From Cladopsammia gracilis (taxonomy: Eukaryota; Cnidaria; Anthozoa; Scleractinia; Dendrophylliidae), in contig JAJGOT010000419.1 of assembly GCA_022457155.1 (NCBI GenBank), positions 707,173-771,172 on the forward strand: 64,000 bases of DNA. Direction: 5' to 3'. The translations under genes were made by a program, and so were the position numbers. Positions 1 through 12,878 of the stretch are shown here, piece by piece. The first letter of the stretch is position 1, and every line of letters starts with the position of its first letter. The notes beneath the pieces were generated by a model. It searched no databases and had not been told where the DNA came from. It saw nothing but the letters and a program-made list of their open reading frames with translations.

Positions 1-1443
1 GTTTTCAGCACTGCTACATGTACATGTACGTTCATTTGGCCGCCGTTTGTTCAGGTTCTTGGTAACCATGCAAATTTCTTGAGCACATGTTTTATTTAGC
101 CTGGTTACTAAGGTTAACCAAGATGGTCGCTTGTTTACAGACTCTTTTCTTTGGCTTCTTTCGTTCATCTTCGGTGTTACTTCATTGCTAAAAGCTTCGA
201 AATGTCTGACAAAGATAGTGAGCACTGTTTTAACACAGGTATTTTGACAATTTGAGGCTAAATTTCACAATTTATAAACACAACACTTACGTTCGTGCGT
301 TACATGTACGTGTTTGATGCAGATTGCCCAATTTGATTTTTGGCCTCGCAGGCGCTCTGGCCGCACCGTTACACAGACAAGAAACTTTTCTACATCCTCT
401 AAAGTTAAAGAATTTTTGTTCCACGTTATTTACCTCTAATAAATAAAATCTTAATTTCGAGGCTCAAAATGTCTGGTCAACTTATATCACCGGAAAGTAT
501 GATAATCTTTTGCAGATGGTCCCCTAGATAAGTCGAACCCTCGAGTTTGAGCAAAAATTTTAGGCAAAAAAGTGCGGCTTATACACCGGTGTTTATGGTA
601 TTTAATGATCTACATGATCTTCTTCAAAAAATTGATCAGATGGTATTTCATACAATGTAGGGTCAATGTCAATGTAAACAGCCAAGCCTCTGTTAAGTGG
701 TCATCCTTGGGGAATAGCCAACTGACCGCTTAATAGAGGTGTTCTAAAATTTAGCATGTATATTTTATTGTTAACAGCAACAGTAATTTACAAAATGATA
801 AACAGAAATTAAGACAAAGACAAAAGAAATTCAAAGTCAAACTGGGTTGAAATCATTTTAACCTGAATTTCATTTCAACCTACAACATACAACTACTCAC
901 TATGAAGGTTTCTTTATTACATGTATATATGTTGCAGTTCAAATTTTTCGTTGGTTTGAAAATTTTTGTTAAATCCCTTTTCCTCAGATTATAGTACAAT
1001 AAATTTGAGACAAAGGAAGATAAAAATCAAACTGGTTTAAAAGTTTTCAAACCAAAGAAAAATTTGAATGGCAACATACGCATACTGAGACACACTCATT
1101 GATATTTTGTCATATGGTTAATTTTTTTCTAAACTTTGTCTTCACGTTGATTGAGTTGATTAAATATGACAGTGAGCTTATTAATAGGCTATTAATTTTT
1201 GTTTGCGGCTCACTTTTGTCGCAGAAAGTATGTACATAACAAACATAATACCACATGGAAAGTGTTTTGTATGGTATTTACGCACTTGTTGGTTTGTATA
1301 AGAAATCTCATTTGTTTGTTGTGCTCACTTGTTTGATTTCTGACATATCACCAACTTGTGCATAAATACTTCTAATACACACATATTTTCCATGAAGTAT
1401 TTTATACATCCGATAAGACTCCAAAAGAGATCAAATCATTTAC
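1..1443 (-). other. KDM3 intron (open to the left), no exon seen
   Basis: Lies downstream of the donor of KDM3 exon 3. I see no further exon on either strand. It is AT-rich, with a hairpin repeat at 927-1078 and a short self-complementary stretch near 690-735 (aagcctctgttaagtgg against ccgcttaatagaggt). Confidence 0.5.
927..1078. repeat. Hairpin MITE, 'tatgttg' family
   Basis: An imperfect inverted repeat of about 150 bp. It begins tatatgttgcagttcaaat and ends atttgaatggcaacata; the interior (ggtttgaaaattttt / aaagttttcaaacc) is also complementary. Similar hairpins occur at 17385-17522 and 25251-25419. No coding potential. Confidence 0.6.
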
Positions 1444-4400
1444 CTTTCATGATCCCCAACAAATTCCACTGGAATTGGCCGATCCTCGTCACCTAATCCA
1501 TGTTTATCAACAACGGGGGAAAATGTCTGCAAAAGAAAGTTATCATCATAATTTACCATCAGTTCTCAACTCACACAGGGCTTAATCACCATGAAATAAA
1601 AACTTTGCTGTGAACATGTACAAAAATGTTCAAGCTTTTGTCTAAAACAACTCATTAACTGAACACACATTTAACCTTGAAAATAAGATTTCATTTTGCT
1701 ACATCAATTGTTATCCTGTTAAAAGTTCTTTAAGTAATTGGAGTATTGAATTTTAGTCAAATTTAATGAGTCTCTATTGCAGTCTCATTTTTTGAGTGGT
1801 TCTTTGTGTCTTGGGAGTCTCAAAATCATAACAAAACCATCTTAGAATCTTGGTCTCTAATTTTGCAACCATAATTACCTTAAAATTGGTTTCACTTTTT
1901 GGGGCTTTTCCAAGGCATTTCAAACAGTTTTTACTGTCCTTCTTCAGGTATTAAAAGTCTTCACAAACAATATGGCAGATCAAACTCACACACATATACT
2001 GTAATTACCTTGTTTCAATGTTTCTTAGGATAGTTCATTTAGAATGCATTTAATTATTACACATGTACAGTGTAGCATTCAGAAGGCAACAGTTTCCTAA
2101 AAGTAGCTGTTACGGAAAGTTATAGTCCTTTAGAGTTGCTTATTCCAAAAGTAACGAGGGCCATTACTTTCAGAATTCTACATGGTATTCCAGATTATAT
2201 TACATTTATTGAATTAGAAAACTAAATGCACAGTAGCCTTACCAAAGCAGGCCAGAGGAGTGGTCTTCTGGGATTGGATGGATCAGGTCTTTGACTCCAA
2301 ACCATTGTCTTCTCCACCAGGAATATCTTCCAGCTACCATCATAGATTGTGATCCACTCACGAGTAGTCCAGTCTTCATTATCATATTCAACTAAAACCT
2401 GCAACACAGATGGATAGAGATTTACATGTATATGTAAGTCAATATTCGAAGGTTTAGCTAAGTGCAATGGTGTTATGGTTGAGGCATGCGATGAAATCCC
2501 ATGAAATCTTGTGCCTCATATCCAAAAATTAAACCACTGCTTCTCTGCAACCTAAATAGTTTATTAAATAAAGTTATACATAATGGTTTGTCATTGTAAT
2601 GTTTTGATCTTGTCAGACTGGAAAGTGAATATGCATTTACGATGGAACAAATTGTATGGTCAGTTATCTACACTCATCATCCCGACACTTCCTTATGCAG
2701 ATACCTCTATATTATTAACACTTCACTTAGTTGCAAAGAAACAAAATTCATACTAGCGGTTCCATATTGGAAGTGAAGTGCTGCCACATTTGGAAGTTTT
2801 AAGCGAGTTTTAGTTTGGGCGTCATGTAGTGATTATGGTGCATATCTTTAAAGCAGGGCTTCTGACACAAAATCATCGGCACTTCCATTTGAATAAGATA
2901 TATACTAAAATATTTGCACTCTTGAGAATCATAATGTAAAAGATTCACAGCATTCAGTCAAAACAATATTAATGAATTTTAATGATGTATTTGCATGTAT
3001 TTTAACGATGTATTTGCATGTATGAAACTAAGTCACGAGTGTTTTCACGTCATTAACTGCAACAATAATCATAAACCATTCTGAAATGCTCTAAAACAAT
3101 TTTAATGAACTGTAACAATGAATTTGCTTGTGTTTCGATTCTATTAGGCTAATTCATACTTGTTTTCAAGTCATTATCAACTGTAACAACATTTATAAAC
3201 GATTTTGAAATGCTCTAAATATCAACTGCTACATCATTTGGGTCAAAGCACTGATTTTAATGAACTGTAACAATGAATTTGCTTGTGTTTACATTGTACG
3301 AGGTTAAGTCATACATGTTTTCAAGTCATTACCAGCTGCAACAATGATTATAATCAATTGTGAAATGCTCTAAATGTCAGTTGAAAAGCTATATCTGGAA
3401 TAAGTTGATTCTCAAGAGCATTCAAGTACATACAATCGTCTTTTCAAGAATTCAATCAGATCTGCCATTGTGCAACTGGCAGCGACTGAGCACACAACAG
3501 TGCTAAAAACTCATAACAGAACAATTCCTTCCCCTTGAAACATCAGTAAAACATTGATGACCTTGATGAATACTTCCAGCAACAAATAAACTGAGATTTG
3601 ATACAATTTTTAGGAGGAATACTCCCCTAAACTTCCCAAAATTCTGTTGAGGGCTTTAGATCTTTAGCGAGCTGTTGAAGTAATTAGAAGCACCACTGGC
3701 CATAACTATCCGGGTTTCCAAAAATCATCTTCGCAAATAATTGTTATTGACAAACTCGATTCTCAAATTTTGCTGGCATGTAATCACACAGGATACCCAA
3801 CACGCAAGATTAGGAGTCACTGCTGCCCTGTGGGGGCAGCAATAAACTCTACGATAATATGGACACCTCTACAAAGTAGACAGTTCAGTCTGTATCTTGG
3901 TATCCGTATTAAGGTTACAGTGTACCTTCAGATCGAAAATTTATTGAAAATTTTTTTTGGGCGTCAAAATAACGTTTACAGAATGAACTTTCATCCAAAA
4001 CAAAAATTATCAAAAAATAGTGAAAATTGACGGAGAAATGACAGTATAACTTTTGTGGACGGAGTTTGTTTATAAAGCGATATGTTTTTTTTAAGCGCTG
4101 TTTTCTCAAAGTTAATTTTTCGCTTGTTGGGGACACTTTAAAGAGCTACAACTCAAAGGGAATTTGTTCGATTTTCCTCAAATTTGGACAGAAGCTAGGC
4201 TAACATATAATCAACAAAAACGTGTCGGTGAATTTCTTATTTCCAAAAACTTTTTCGTCAAGAGCCATTTCCGTGCGATCATTCCAAATTTTTTCTCCCT
4301 TTTTCGAAAATATTCTGTAACTATTCATTGCAATTGAATATGGGAAATCGCCGATACGTTTTTTTAGCGCTTCGTGTCCGGAAACCCAAGAACAAATCAA

Positions 4401-6217
4401 ATTAGCAAAATACAATAATCGCTTTGAGTTATAGCGTTTTAAAGCTGATTCGAACGTTCGAATTTAGACGTTGTAAAAAAATTTGACAGTTCATTTTATT
4501 ACCAAATGGTTTCCATATTTAGATAGCCAGCTCCATAAGCTTTAATTTGATATCTGGGTTTAGGTATATTAAGTGTAATCTTAAGACACTAGAGCTGTTA
4601 TACTGGAGACACCCCTGAAGGTACACTGTAACCTTAAAACAGTTGGATTGTAGTTTCTTTAAACACATTATGGAATGCTCTTTGAATGCTGATCAAATGG
4701 AAAGTACCATGTACTCACAGGGAAGCTCAAGCATGTAATCAGCGCAAAGGCTTCTTATTGGTTTTGCATGATTCACATACATTAAACACTTCCACTAAAA
4801 CTACATGTATGTCTTTGCCAAAGCACAAGGTTCTAGCATTCCAGGATGTTTTGATACCAGATTTGTATTCCCTTTCACACACTGGAATCAATCCACCTTT
4901 GTTTGGTTGAGTGTGACAAATATAAATCTGGGATCTTAAGTGGAAAGTATGCATCGGAATTAATACCAACAAACCTGAATATTTCCAAAGTGTAAAGCAA
5001 CAATAATATATTAAAATACTCTGCACATACCGTATATGTCATCTATTTTTCCAGCTGTTGTTGTATAATGTTCATATAAGTACACTTATTTTAGTTGTTA
5101 AGCTTATTTTTAACAATTTCTGCTAACTTTAGTCCGTTTGCTCCAGAATTTTGTGAATTATGTAAGCTTACATGTTAATATTTTTTACTTGAAAAAGTGG
5201 ATAACATGCTTGAAACAGGTTTCATTTACTGTTATTTTACCTAATAATATTTATTACTAGAAAGATTTCTATCCTTAGATAAAAAAAAAGCTGCATTTAC
5301 CAATTAAAGAAGTTTGAATTTCGTGGTAAAGTTAAGGGCTTAAATCCAAAATGCCGGAAGATAGCTTAGCGGTATTTATAACAGTTCAGTTCTTCTTTCG
5401 AATCAATATTCTTAAGTTAGAGACTAAATGCTAGACGATATTTAAAGCAATTTTCGGTAATAACAAATTTTATGGAGAAAATTAAAAGAAAACATCACTG
5501 TTAATTTACATTTCAGAGCATTAAGCTCATCGAATTGAATGCACATTTCTGCGCGGGATCACGCACACAACTAGCTTTAAGCACCACTTCAATAGAGAAA
5601 TTAATCAATTGAACTTGCTTGGAATACCATTGAAAACAAAGCTAAAGGAACAAATGTCTCACTGAATTTCTCCATTACAGAGCCTTCCAATTTTGTGGCA
5701 GCGCTTTGTGATGCTTAATCATTTAATTTCATGCTGGCTATCTCGAAAAAGCTTGCATGTACGTACACGAAGGGTTTTGTTATTCACCAGCTAGGTGTAT
5801 AACAAGCGAACACCAGCGCTTACCTAATTTTGCTAGTGTTTTCCACTCTTAATACGACAAGTAAATCTACTGCCACAAAAAATGAAAAAACAGTGCAAAA
5901 GGTTTCTTTTGTTCGACGAAGGAAGGGTATTAATCGAACGGTAATAATTTTAAGGTTCATTGAACAGTCCGCAATTCAAACTACCAGCTTACAGAGGTAA
6001 ACTCAAAGAGCGCTAAGAAAGCTACATCGATCAGTCTTACCTTTAACTCGGGATGGTGAAAATCCTTGTCACTGCAAGCTCTGATCACTCCGACTTTCCA
6101 TTGATAATCCAACGGGTTAGACACACGGCTAGATCGAGAGTTTGGGCGCAGAGAATTTTTCTCCCTGACACACAAAAAACGCTTACCAACCAATTCAGCC
6201 TGACGGAAAGCGTACAT
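1444..6217 (-). CDS. KDM3: KDM3/JMJD1-type lysine demethylase, first three coding exons (partial)
   Basis: Coding exons on the minus strand: 6217-6041 (59 codons, starts ATG), 2398-2243 (52 codons), 1526-1444 (27 codons plus 2 nt). All junctions are GT-AG and the phases join cleanly. The protein matches the N-terminal conserved region of KDM3B: VGKRFL near residue 10, a WKVGVIRA block, then LVEYDNEDW, REWITIYD, FLVEKTMVW and WPALTFSPVVDKHGLG running across the exon 2/3 junction, ending in PVEFVGDHE. KDM3 proteins are nuclear JmjC dioxygenases that remove mono- and dimethyl groups from histone H3K9. The zinc finger and JmjC domain would lie beyond the left edge, so catalytic competence cannot be judged. 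Introns 1 and 2 are 3.6 and 0.7 kb. The start is the first ATG of the open frame; no other start is supported. Confidence 0.87.
2399..6040 (-). other. KDM3 intron 1 with a TTAA-type MITE
   Basis: A 3.6-kb intron, AT-rich. It holds loosely repeated stretches at 2960-3380 (aatgaattttaatgatgtat, tgaaatgctctaaa, gaactgtaacaatgaatttg) that look like degenerate local duplications, and the MITE at 3909-4637. No exon was recognised. Confidence 0.5.
3909..4637. mobile_element. TTAA-bounded MITE (piggyBac-like ends)
   Basis: Terminal inverted repeats of about 20 bp: 3911-3931 (aaggttacagtgtacc...) is the reverse complement of 4615-4635. Both ends abut TTAA (3909-3912 and 4634-4637), the target of piggyBac transposases. 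The 0.7-kb interior has no convincing ORF, so this is a non-autonomous element. Two other TTAA-bounded elements lie in NCAPG introns (45204-45435 and 50982-51450). Assignment to piggyBac rests only on the TTAA ends. Confidence 0.65.
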
Positions 6218-6560
6218 GGTATTTCGCGCTCTCCATCAACCACGCAACTGTTTCAAAGACGGCTCCGTTTGCATAATAACAGGCAGAGGTGATGGATTAA
6301 AAGAAGGATTCTCGTTTAGGAATAGCAGGCGTTTACGCACGTACAAACGCCTCGCAAACACGCCAAGTATAAATGTCTATACTAAACGTTCAAATCTTCC
6401 ATCACAAATGCATGACTCCAATAACTCATTGGCGCGTGCGCTGAGCACCCGCGGGGACGTGCGGGCTCAAATTCTTTGATATAAAATATCAGCAAGACCA
6501 TAGCGACAAACCGTTGAGTGGTACCGGATCTCCCAGTTGTTGACCTGGATCAGTATTGTA

Positions 6561-6738
6561 GAAAATCAGAAAACGGCAATCGGATCCTTACGGCAAGACT
6601 ATGAAGGAGTAAACAAAAGAATAAAACAAAATATATATATTCAAACAAATTTGCCCAATATTTCGGTTTGAAAACAAACCTTTTTCTTCTGTTAGCCCGT
6701 GAAGAAGGTTTTCAAACCGAAATATCGGGCAAATTTGT

Positions 6739-6796
<58 letters not shown>

Positions 6797-6873
6797 ATAT
6801 ATATATATGTTCTTTTGTTTACTCCTTCATCGCCTTGCCGTAAGGATCAGTTTGCCGTTTTCTGATTTTCTTC
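6561..6873. repeat. Inverted repeat with internal (AT)n microsatellite
   Basis: The left arm (gaaaatcagaaaacggcaat, tccttacggcaag, ggagtaaacaaaagaa, caaatttgccc) pairs with the right arm in the same order reversed. Between 6743 and 6809 lies an almost pure AT dinucleotide run interrupted by acatg. A foldback/MITE-type element. Confidence 0.65.
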
Positions 6874-7831
6874 AAATTCTTTGGATGGCCTTCATGAATG
6901 CGTATATTGCATTGAAATGAAAGCTCTAAATTCAGAAGTAACTGAAAGATGAGCACCTTGTTAAAAACGGAAATAACTGGTATTGGTATTAAATAAGTCG
7001 GGGGAGGGGGCACGAAAAGGGCGGGAAAGAAGACCGATCCAATCAATGTTTTTCTTTATCAGTTAAATTTGTCATTTATTTAAATAAAAAAAAAATAAAA
7101 AAAGAATAAGCAAAGGACCGCGAACGAAAATGCTACTGGTGTACGTAGGATCTGGAGAAGATCTAGTCAGCCAAACAGATTGCGTTATACTTTGATTTAT
7201 TTATATAAGGAAGTAAACTTTTTTATATTCTGCTTACAGTCTTATCTTATCAAATTTCAATCTATAAATACAACCGGTAAAATGTTTTTCTTTGGTTTTC
7301 TTTTATTCTGGAATTATCGCTTATATCAAAAGGTCATAATGCATTTTTAAAAGGTGAAAAAAAAGATTATTTATTCAGAGACTAGACATACCAGGGAGAT
7401 ATATGAATAGACAGGAATAAGAAAGAGTTACTAAGGAACGTGGACGAAATTTACAATGAAAGGAATCGTGTTCAAAAGTGTTTTTATTTTGTAGGTTTCT
7501 TTGCAACTGTTTAGGTTTCTTGCATCACTGCGAGGATCACAACTACTGATCACTCATATGTTCCATTCACAGTTACATAAATAATTATTTCCGTATTCCG
7601 TATTCAGAAATCGTGCAATGAGTCTCAAATATCGGCTAGATCCTAAAATAACACTTTGGCTAATTGGACGCTAACCTTTGATCCCATGTTTATGGATGTG
7701 ATATTAGCGTCGGTAGGGTTAGTTTGCTGAAAAAATAAAAACCTTTTTTTCAGGTGTATATTTTGGGTATTTCAGGCTGCCGGATCAGGCTCCCTCATTT
7801 TAGGAGTGAAAGTCGGTGGAAACGTAGACCA

Positions 7832-7940
7832 CGAGCAGTCCCTCATTTTTCCTAAGGGATAGTAGAGCGAGCGAAACGCGAGCGCGCGTGACACCCCACG
7901 CTCGCTCTACTCTCCCTGAGGAAAAGTAAGGGACTACTCG
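7832..7940. repeat. Short hairpin MITE-like repeat
   Basis: Arms cgagcagtccct ... agtagagcgagcg and cgctcgctctact ... agggactactcg are inverted copies separated by about 25 bp. No ORF. A GC-rich island in AT-rich surroundings. Confidence 0.5.
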
Positions 7941-8353
7941 CAGGTGAGTAGTGGAAGCGCTGGGAGAAAAAGAAAAGGGGCGCCTGATCCAAGTGACAGG
8001 GTATTTCAAATTCTGGTCACTCTTTTTGCCCGCATTAAAGGCTTCTGAGGGGATTATTTGAACACTGAAATATAGTGAAGCAAAAATCGAATTTGGAACA
8101 AAGGGATAAATGCTTACCTTGGATACCAACAACAACAAACAAAAATTTATTAGACATTTAAACTTAAATACAGTTGCCCTGCAAATTAGCAAAAACGCTA
8201 TTCGAGGCAGGGAAAAGTAGTGTAATTGAAAATAATAAAGGTAAGACAATATAACAATACAGAAGCTGATCTGTAGAGTTACAGATTATTTTAAAGCTTT
8301 AGATAAAATCATGATATTGGTGGCAGACGCGGGAAATAAATGAAATATGCAAA

Positions 8354-8632
8354 TTATAACATTTTCATTTGTTTAATATCACAAAGTATTTGGGGAACAT
8401 CAATATTGTCACCTGTTTTCTGAAGAATCTCCACAAGAATTTGTTTGATTTTCGATTTGAATTGAGATTTCCTCAACGATTTAAGAGATTTAGGTAGTCC
8501 GTTCCATATCACAGCATCAGTTCTCGCAAATGATTTTTTCATTTTTTCCGTTCGGGAGTACTCAACATAATAATTTTGGTTTGATGCAGACCTGGTTCTA
8601 TAGTTATGTACATCGGTCGTTAGTCTGAGCAT
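8354..8632 (-). pseudogene. LINE reverse transcriptase C-terminal fragment
   Basis: A 92-aa open stretch matching the tail of jockey/CR1-like LINE ORF2 proteins: NYRTRSASNQNYYV, YSRTEKMKKSF, then WNGLPKSLKSL. That tail typically reads 'RTRS...SF...G...WN.LP..LR'. Nothing upstream encodes the RT fingers or palm, so it is a 5'-truncated remnant. It is unrelated in sequence to the RTE element at 21380-24479. Confidence 0.7.
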
Positions 8633-9513
8633 ATTTCTCAGATAACTTGGATCACTTTAGCTTTTTGGAGGGATAATTTTAATACCTGAAGCAATAATTA
8701 ATTTGGGAAGAAGCTTTAACTTTCACCGTGATTAAATAAAATATGTTGTTGTTGTTGTTATTGTTGCGGGAAAGGTGTCTTTATCGGTAATAGGATGGTT
8801 ACCGTGCTTTGTCGGGAGCTGTTGGAGGGTAAAAGCTGGTGAGAGAGCAGTGAAGATAACAAGAATAATATCAGAGACACGAGAAAGAGCGAAAAAGGGG
8901 TAAAGGATCATTGTTTCATGTTAAGCCAATTTTGCAGGAATAGATAATATGTAACAAAAACAATATGAAATATGGAGAAACACAGCCAGCATTTTTGAAA
9001 GACATTGGTAGGATCGTGGAGACCCAGGGGCATGCAGTTAGTCAGGACGGAACGAGTTAAAAACCCGGCAAACCAATTCTTTTTTTGAGTGACTTTTCCT
9101 TGGCGTTTCCGTGTCGTGGTCTGGGCCTAACATGTTTTCGAAAGTTTTCAAAACGAACGCTACGGCTGACGCTAGAACGGACGCCAGTTCGAAAAATTCT
9201 CGCTGGCACATTTCGCGCGTGCATGAAATTTTAGCGAAGGTGTAGCTTGCAAAGCATGCATATTTGGGGGGAGAACGCGCGCTGCGTTTTAAAAACCGCG
9301 GACTGAGGTGGGCAAAAAACCAAAATGGCGACCAAAAGCTAATATTCAGCACCGGCTAAGAAAGGTGTGAATTAACAATGTAGTGGACAAACCAGTCAAG
9401 GTCTACAGGTGTACACATGTATGTCAAGCAATGAAACGTGCGACATTTCACGCAGGGATCAAATTTATTATGCCGGATTTAAACACCAGTATTAAATTGT
9501 TAACTGACAAGAA
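8633..9513. other. Intergenic, no gene seen
   Basis: No recognised exon or clear repeat apart from a short tgttgttgttgttattgttg run near 8742. Open frames here look like chance ORFs. Confidence 0.5.
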
Positions 9514-10023
9514 GTGATGATCGATTTGTATATTTCGGCTCTCTCAAGGCATCTACAGTCAAATTTAGCTGTATTAAGAAGATACAAAACAACCTGCCTT
9601 CCCATCCTGCTATATGGTTGTGAGAGTTGGACACTGACCCAGAGGCTCGAAGATAGATTGAACAGCTTCGCAACAAGCTGCTACCAAATAATGCTTGGCG
9701 TTAAGAGATTAGATTTCATCCGGAATGAAGACATACTAAAACAGGTCAAGCAGAAGCCTCTGATCCTAGAAATCCATCGCCGTCAGCTGAAATTTCTGGG
9801 TCACATCTTGAGAAAACCAACCGACGAGCCTATTAACAAATATGCCTTGTACCAACCTCGGCATGGAAAGCGAAAATCTGGCAGGCCGAAAACAATGCTC
9901 CACCAGTATATTGCCAAGGTCATAAACAGCGAGCACCCACCACTACCAGAGGAAATTAGACCGATGGCGCAGGATAGGAAACAGTGGGGAAGGATGGTGG
10001 CCGACTGCCTTGCAGCCAGCTGA
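9514..10023 (+). pseudogene. LINE ORF2 C-terminal fragment, 5' truncated
   Basis: A 169-aa frame with the post-RT region of LINEs that carry an N-terminal endonuclease: LPILLYGCESWTLT, then RRQLKFLGHILRK and a GKRKSGRPKT basic motif. The same order ([29 protein letters not shown]) is seen in the intact RTE element at 21443-24463, but identity is low, so this is a different family. No catalytic RT motif (FADD) remains. Typical 5'-truncated retrocopy. Confidence 0.75.
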
Positions 10024-11744
10024 GTAGAGTAGTAGTGTACGCGTCTTAAGCGGACACCCATTTAGTGGGTAGTTCGTAGGCAAAGTCCCAAAATTTTCTT
10101 CCCACATTTGCCGACAGAGAGACAGTGTCCCGTCTACAATCTTGGACATTTCAAATGAAAAATTAATACCACCCCTCCCCCCACCCCCCCAGTTCAATGA
10201 TGGGGAAATGGCGCGTTTTGGTTTCGCGCGAATCCATCTTTGAATCGGGGGGAGGGGGGGAGGGGGGGTGTTATTTCTCATTTTATTCTGTCCGAGAATG
10301 TAGCCCTTCTCAAAGTCCATTTCGTTTGAGTTCCGTCTCGCGGCTTCGTCGCTCTCCGATACTGATTTCCCTTTCGTAACGGTTGATGCCATCATTAACA
10401 GTTGATGATGCCATTTCTCTTTTATGCCTGAAATTATGACGAAAGTAGGCTATAATTATTAGATAAAAGTGGGCCAAGGTAAAGCGATTATTAGACCTAT
10501 TAAAGCTAGATTTGCGATCAGCTTAGATTGAGGGACAGGGTCACCTGTTATATATGTATCATTAAGAAAAGCACCTTTTAAAATTAAATATTTCTTGGTT
10601 TGCCGGTCAACTCAGAGGTCTTGTGGTGAATGAAGGAGCCTGGATGTTGGTATGCAAGACGTTCCGGGTTCGATTCTAGGTTACTCAGTGTTGCATTTTT
10701 CTCTTTTTTGATAGAAAGAAAATTCGATAATTGGTGAAAAATTTTCTTCGTGTCGCTAAAATGGCAGCGACCGTTTACGAAAGGGAAAATTGCATGCCTC
10801 TCCGATAGGCGACTTGTGGGCAAGTCTACTGGTTTCGCCCGGCTAATTTTTTCATGTTCTCATGAGTATGGCGAGGAGCATACTTTATTATCTTGAAATA
10901 GGAAGAAATTATAGCCAAAGTGATGAAAGCATTTCAAAGAAAACTATAAAAACTATGTAACAAAATAAACTATAAAAGAGACAAGATGACGGCTAAAAAA
11001 CTCAAAATTCCAACAGTACAGCAATTTTGATTTGTTGACCGCCTGCATGTCATGATCACGAAATCAAATTCGATGAATTGTAATCCACTTCCATCCTTGT
11101 AATCCCGCACTTTATGATCAGATCCCCAAACTACTTGCTCTGTCGAATTTAGTTGTATACTTGGTGCTATTTGGCATCGGAGAAATAAGGGAAACGAAAT
11201 TTTGATATTTCGGCGCGGGAAACTGTCCTTTTAATATAGGCTTGATCGTACTGTGGCGACTGAGCAAATTAAGCATCTATGTTACACCATTGTAGTTTGT
11301 GAAATTCAGAAAATGTCAGTCTTTCTAAATTGCGAAGATTTAATTTTTCACCCCCCTCCCCCCCCCCCAAAAAAAAATAACAACAAAAAACAAAAACAGA
11401 AAAAAAACACTGCAGGGTTCGTTGATGCGTTTTTGCCTTTATCCAATCGCTCGTGCGTTTTTTAATAGCGGAGCATTCTAACTACTTTGGCTCAATGAAA
11501 ACGATGGGCGTTTTTTAACGTTTTAGTGTGGGACGAGGGCGGAGAACGCAAGAGGTACGTGATTTAAAAACGCGGGCAAATCAGTGTGGACGCAGAAGGC
11601 AAAAAAAAAGGCAATGTACGGTTGTATCTCTCTGAACGATCACTCTCATAATAATGTGCCCATCTCCTTTTTCCATAAACATGTATAGACTGTGTGGCAG
11701 GCCCAAGAATAATACTTGCGCGCGCTCTCCCGAAGATAAGCGTA

Positions 11745-11910
11745 CTGAGCGTAAGCGTAAGCATATGCATAAGCGGAAGCATTGCTTATGTCTAGTGAAA
11801 ACGGGCCCCACAATGAACATAAGCGGAAGCATAACAGCATTTTTGTCCAGTGAACGGGCCGGACATTAGCATTAGCGCAAGCATAAGCATAAGAATCAAT
11901 CGTATGCTTA
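11745..11910. repeat. Degenerate 'cataagcggaag' short repeat patch
   Basis: Variants of aagcgtaagc, cataagcggaagcat and cataagcataag recur in tandem and spaced forms, with a nearby partly complementary segment (gcttatgtcattagcttatg). Low-complexity interspersed repeat. Confidence 0.5.
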
Positions 11911-12134
11911 TGTCATTAGCTTATGTCGCTAATGAAAACAAGGCTCTACACACATACAGGTCATAGAGATCACTACAATTTGCGCTTTCCACACAGGCTG
12001 AGCGTAGGCGGGACCTTAGCGTCACAACCTTTTCCGATAGACATAAACAATTTATGATCGATTACCCTTTTCTGTTCCTTTTATTTATTTATTTATTTAT
12101 TTTTTTCTTGGTGACAAGTTTGGACATTGCTGGT

Positions 12135-12426
12135 CAGTGGCGGATCCAGGGGGGAGGGGAGGGTCGGGGGGGAGGGGGTCCGGACCCCCCTATCAGACCT
12201 GTGTCTCCCATGTGGTTCATAAAAATAATGTAATAAAAATTGTTTTATACGTAGTTGTTTCACTTCCACCAATTGACTGATTGTCAGGTTTTTGACTTAA
12301 GAAACGCTTTTCGGCTCTCAGGAATGCCGTAAATGGCGTTTTAGAGAGTAAAATAGGACAAATTTTCCGGGGAACATGCAGCCGGACCCCCCCCCCCCTT
12401 TTCAGAAATTCCTGGATCTGCCCCTG
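12135..12426. mobile_element. MITE with cagtggcggatccagg termini
   Basis: Starts cagtggcggatccagg and ends cctggatctgcccctg, near-perfect terminal inverted repeats, with G/C-rich subterminal runs. It is flanked by a direct repeat ctggt (12130-12134 and 12427-12431), a likely 5-bp target duplication. No coding capacity. The superfamily cannot be fixed from the sequence alone. Confidence 0.65.
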
Positions 12427-12878
12427 CTGGTGTAGTTTAGTTTGACAAAAAGGTTCAAAAGTTTACAACTCATTCAGTCAAGTTAACAGGCAAATACTGA
12501 CTATCCCAAACTCCAACAGTTCTCACGTTAGCTGGTGGTTAGCTTGCAGAACAAGTGGTTTTGCGGTGATAACTGCGTGGCGTGGGCGGAGCGGGACTCG
12601 CGCGCTAGTCACACGCGTGTTGTTATCAGGAAATGTCTCCAAGCAAAGACCAAGAGATAAGCTGATTATTATTCTCGGATGTAGGATTCAAACTGATTTA
12701 CCGCAATTTCCGCAACATTGCAGTGAGTCATGGCAAATTTGCGGCTTTCATCATGCGATCCCAGTTTGTTTTTCATAGGATGACGATGCTTTCACTTCCG
12801 TCGCGTAACAAGAGCAGGCTTTATCTCACAAACTTCAGTCTCTGCTTATCACAAATAAGCGCAGAGATAAGATATTCG

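Larger units (their letters stand above)
6218..8353. other. Intergenic, 5' side of KDM3; repeats only
   Basis: Contains the presumed KDM3 promoter (just above 6217), the inverted repeat at 6561-6873 with its AT microsatellite, and a small hairpin at 7832-7940. A segment at 6490-6560 (agcgacaaacc ... gacctggatcagta) recurs at 18230-18275, so it is a dispersed repeat. No exon recognised. Confidence 0.5.
10024..12878. other. Intergenic between LINE fragment and SIL1; repeats
   Basis: Contains G/C homopolymer tracts (10164-10190, 10240-10268, 11350-11369), a hexamer-rich patch (11745-11910) and a MITE at 12135-12426. No exon recognised. The end nearest SIL1 holds its 3' flank. Confidence 0.5.

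Noticed and set aside
6699..6920. Frame encoding a YIYIYI stretch
   Set aside because: Translation of the AT microsatellite.
10197..10379. Frames on both strands around the G/C homopolymer runs
   Set aside because: Low-complexity sequence with no similarity recognised.
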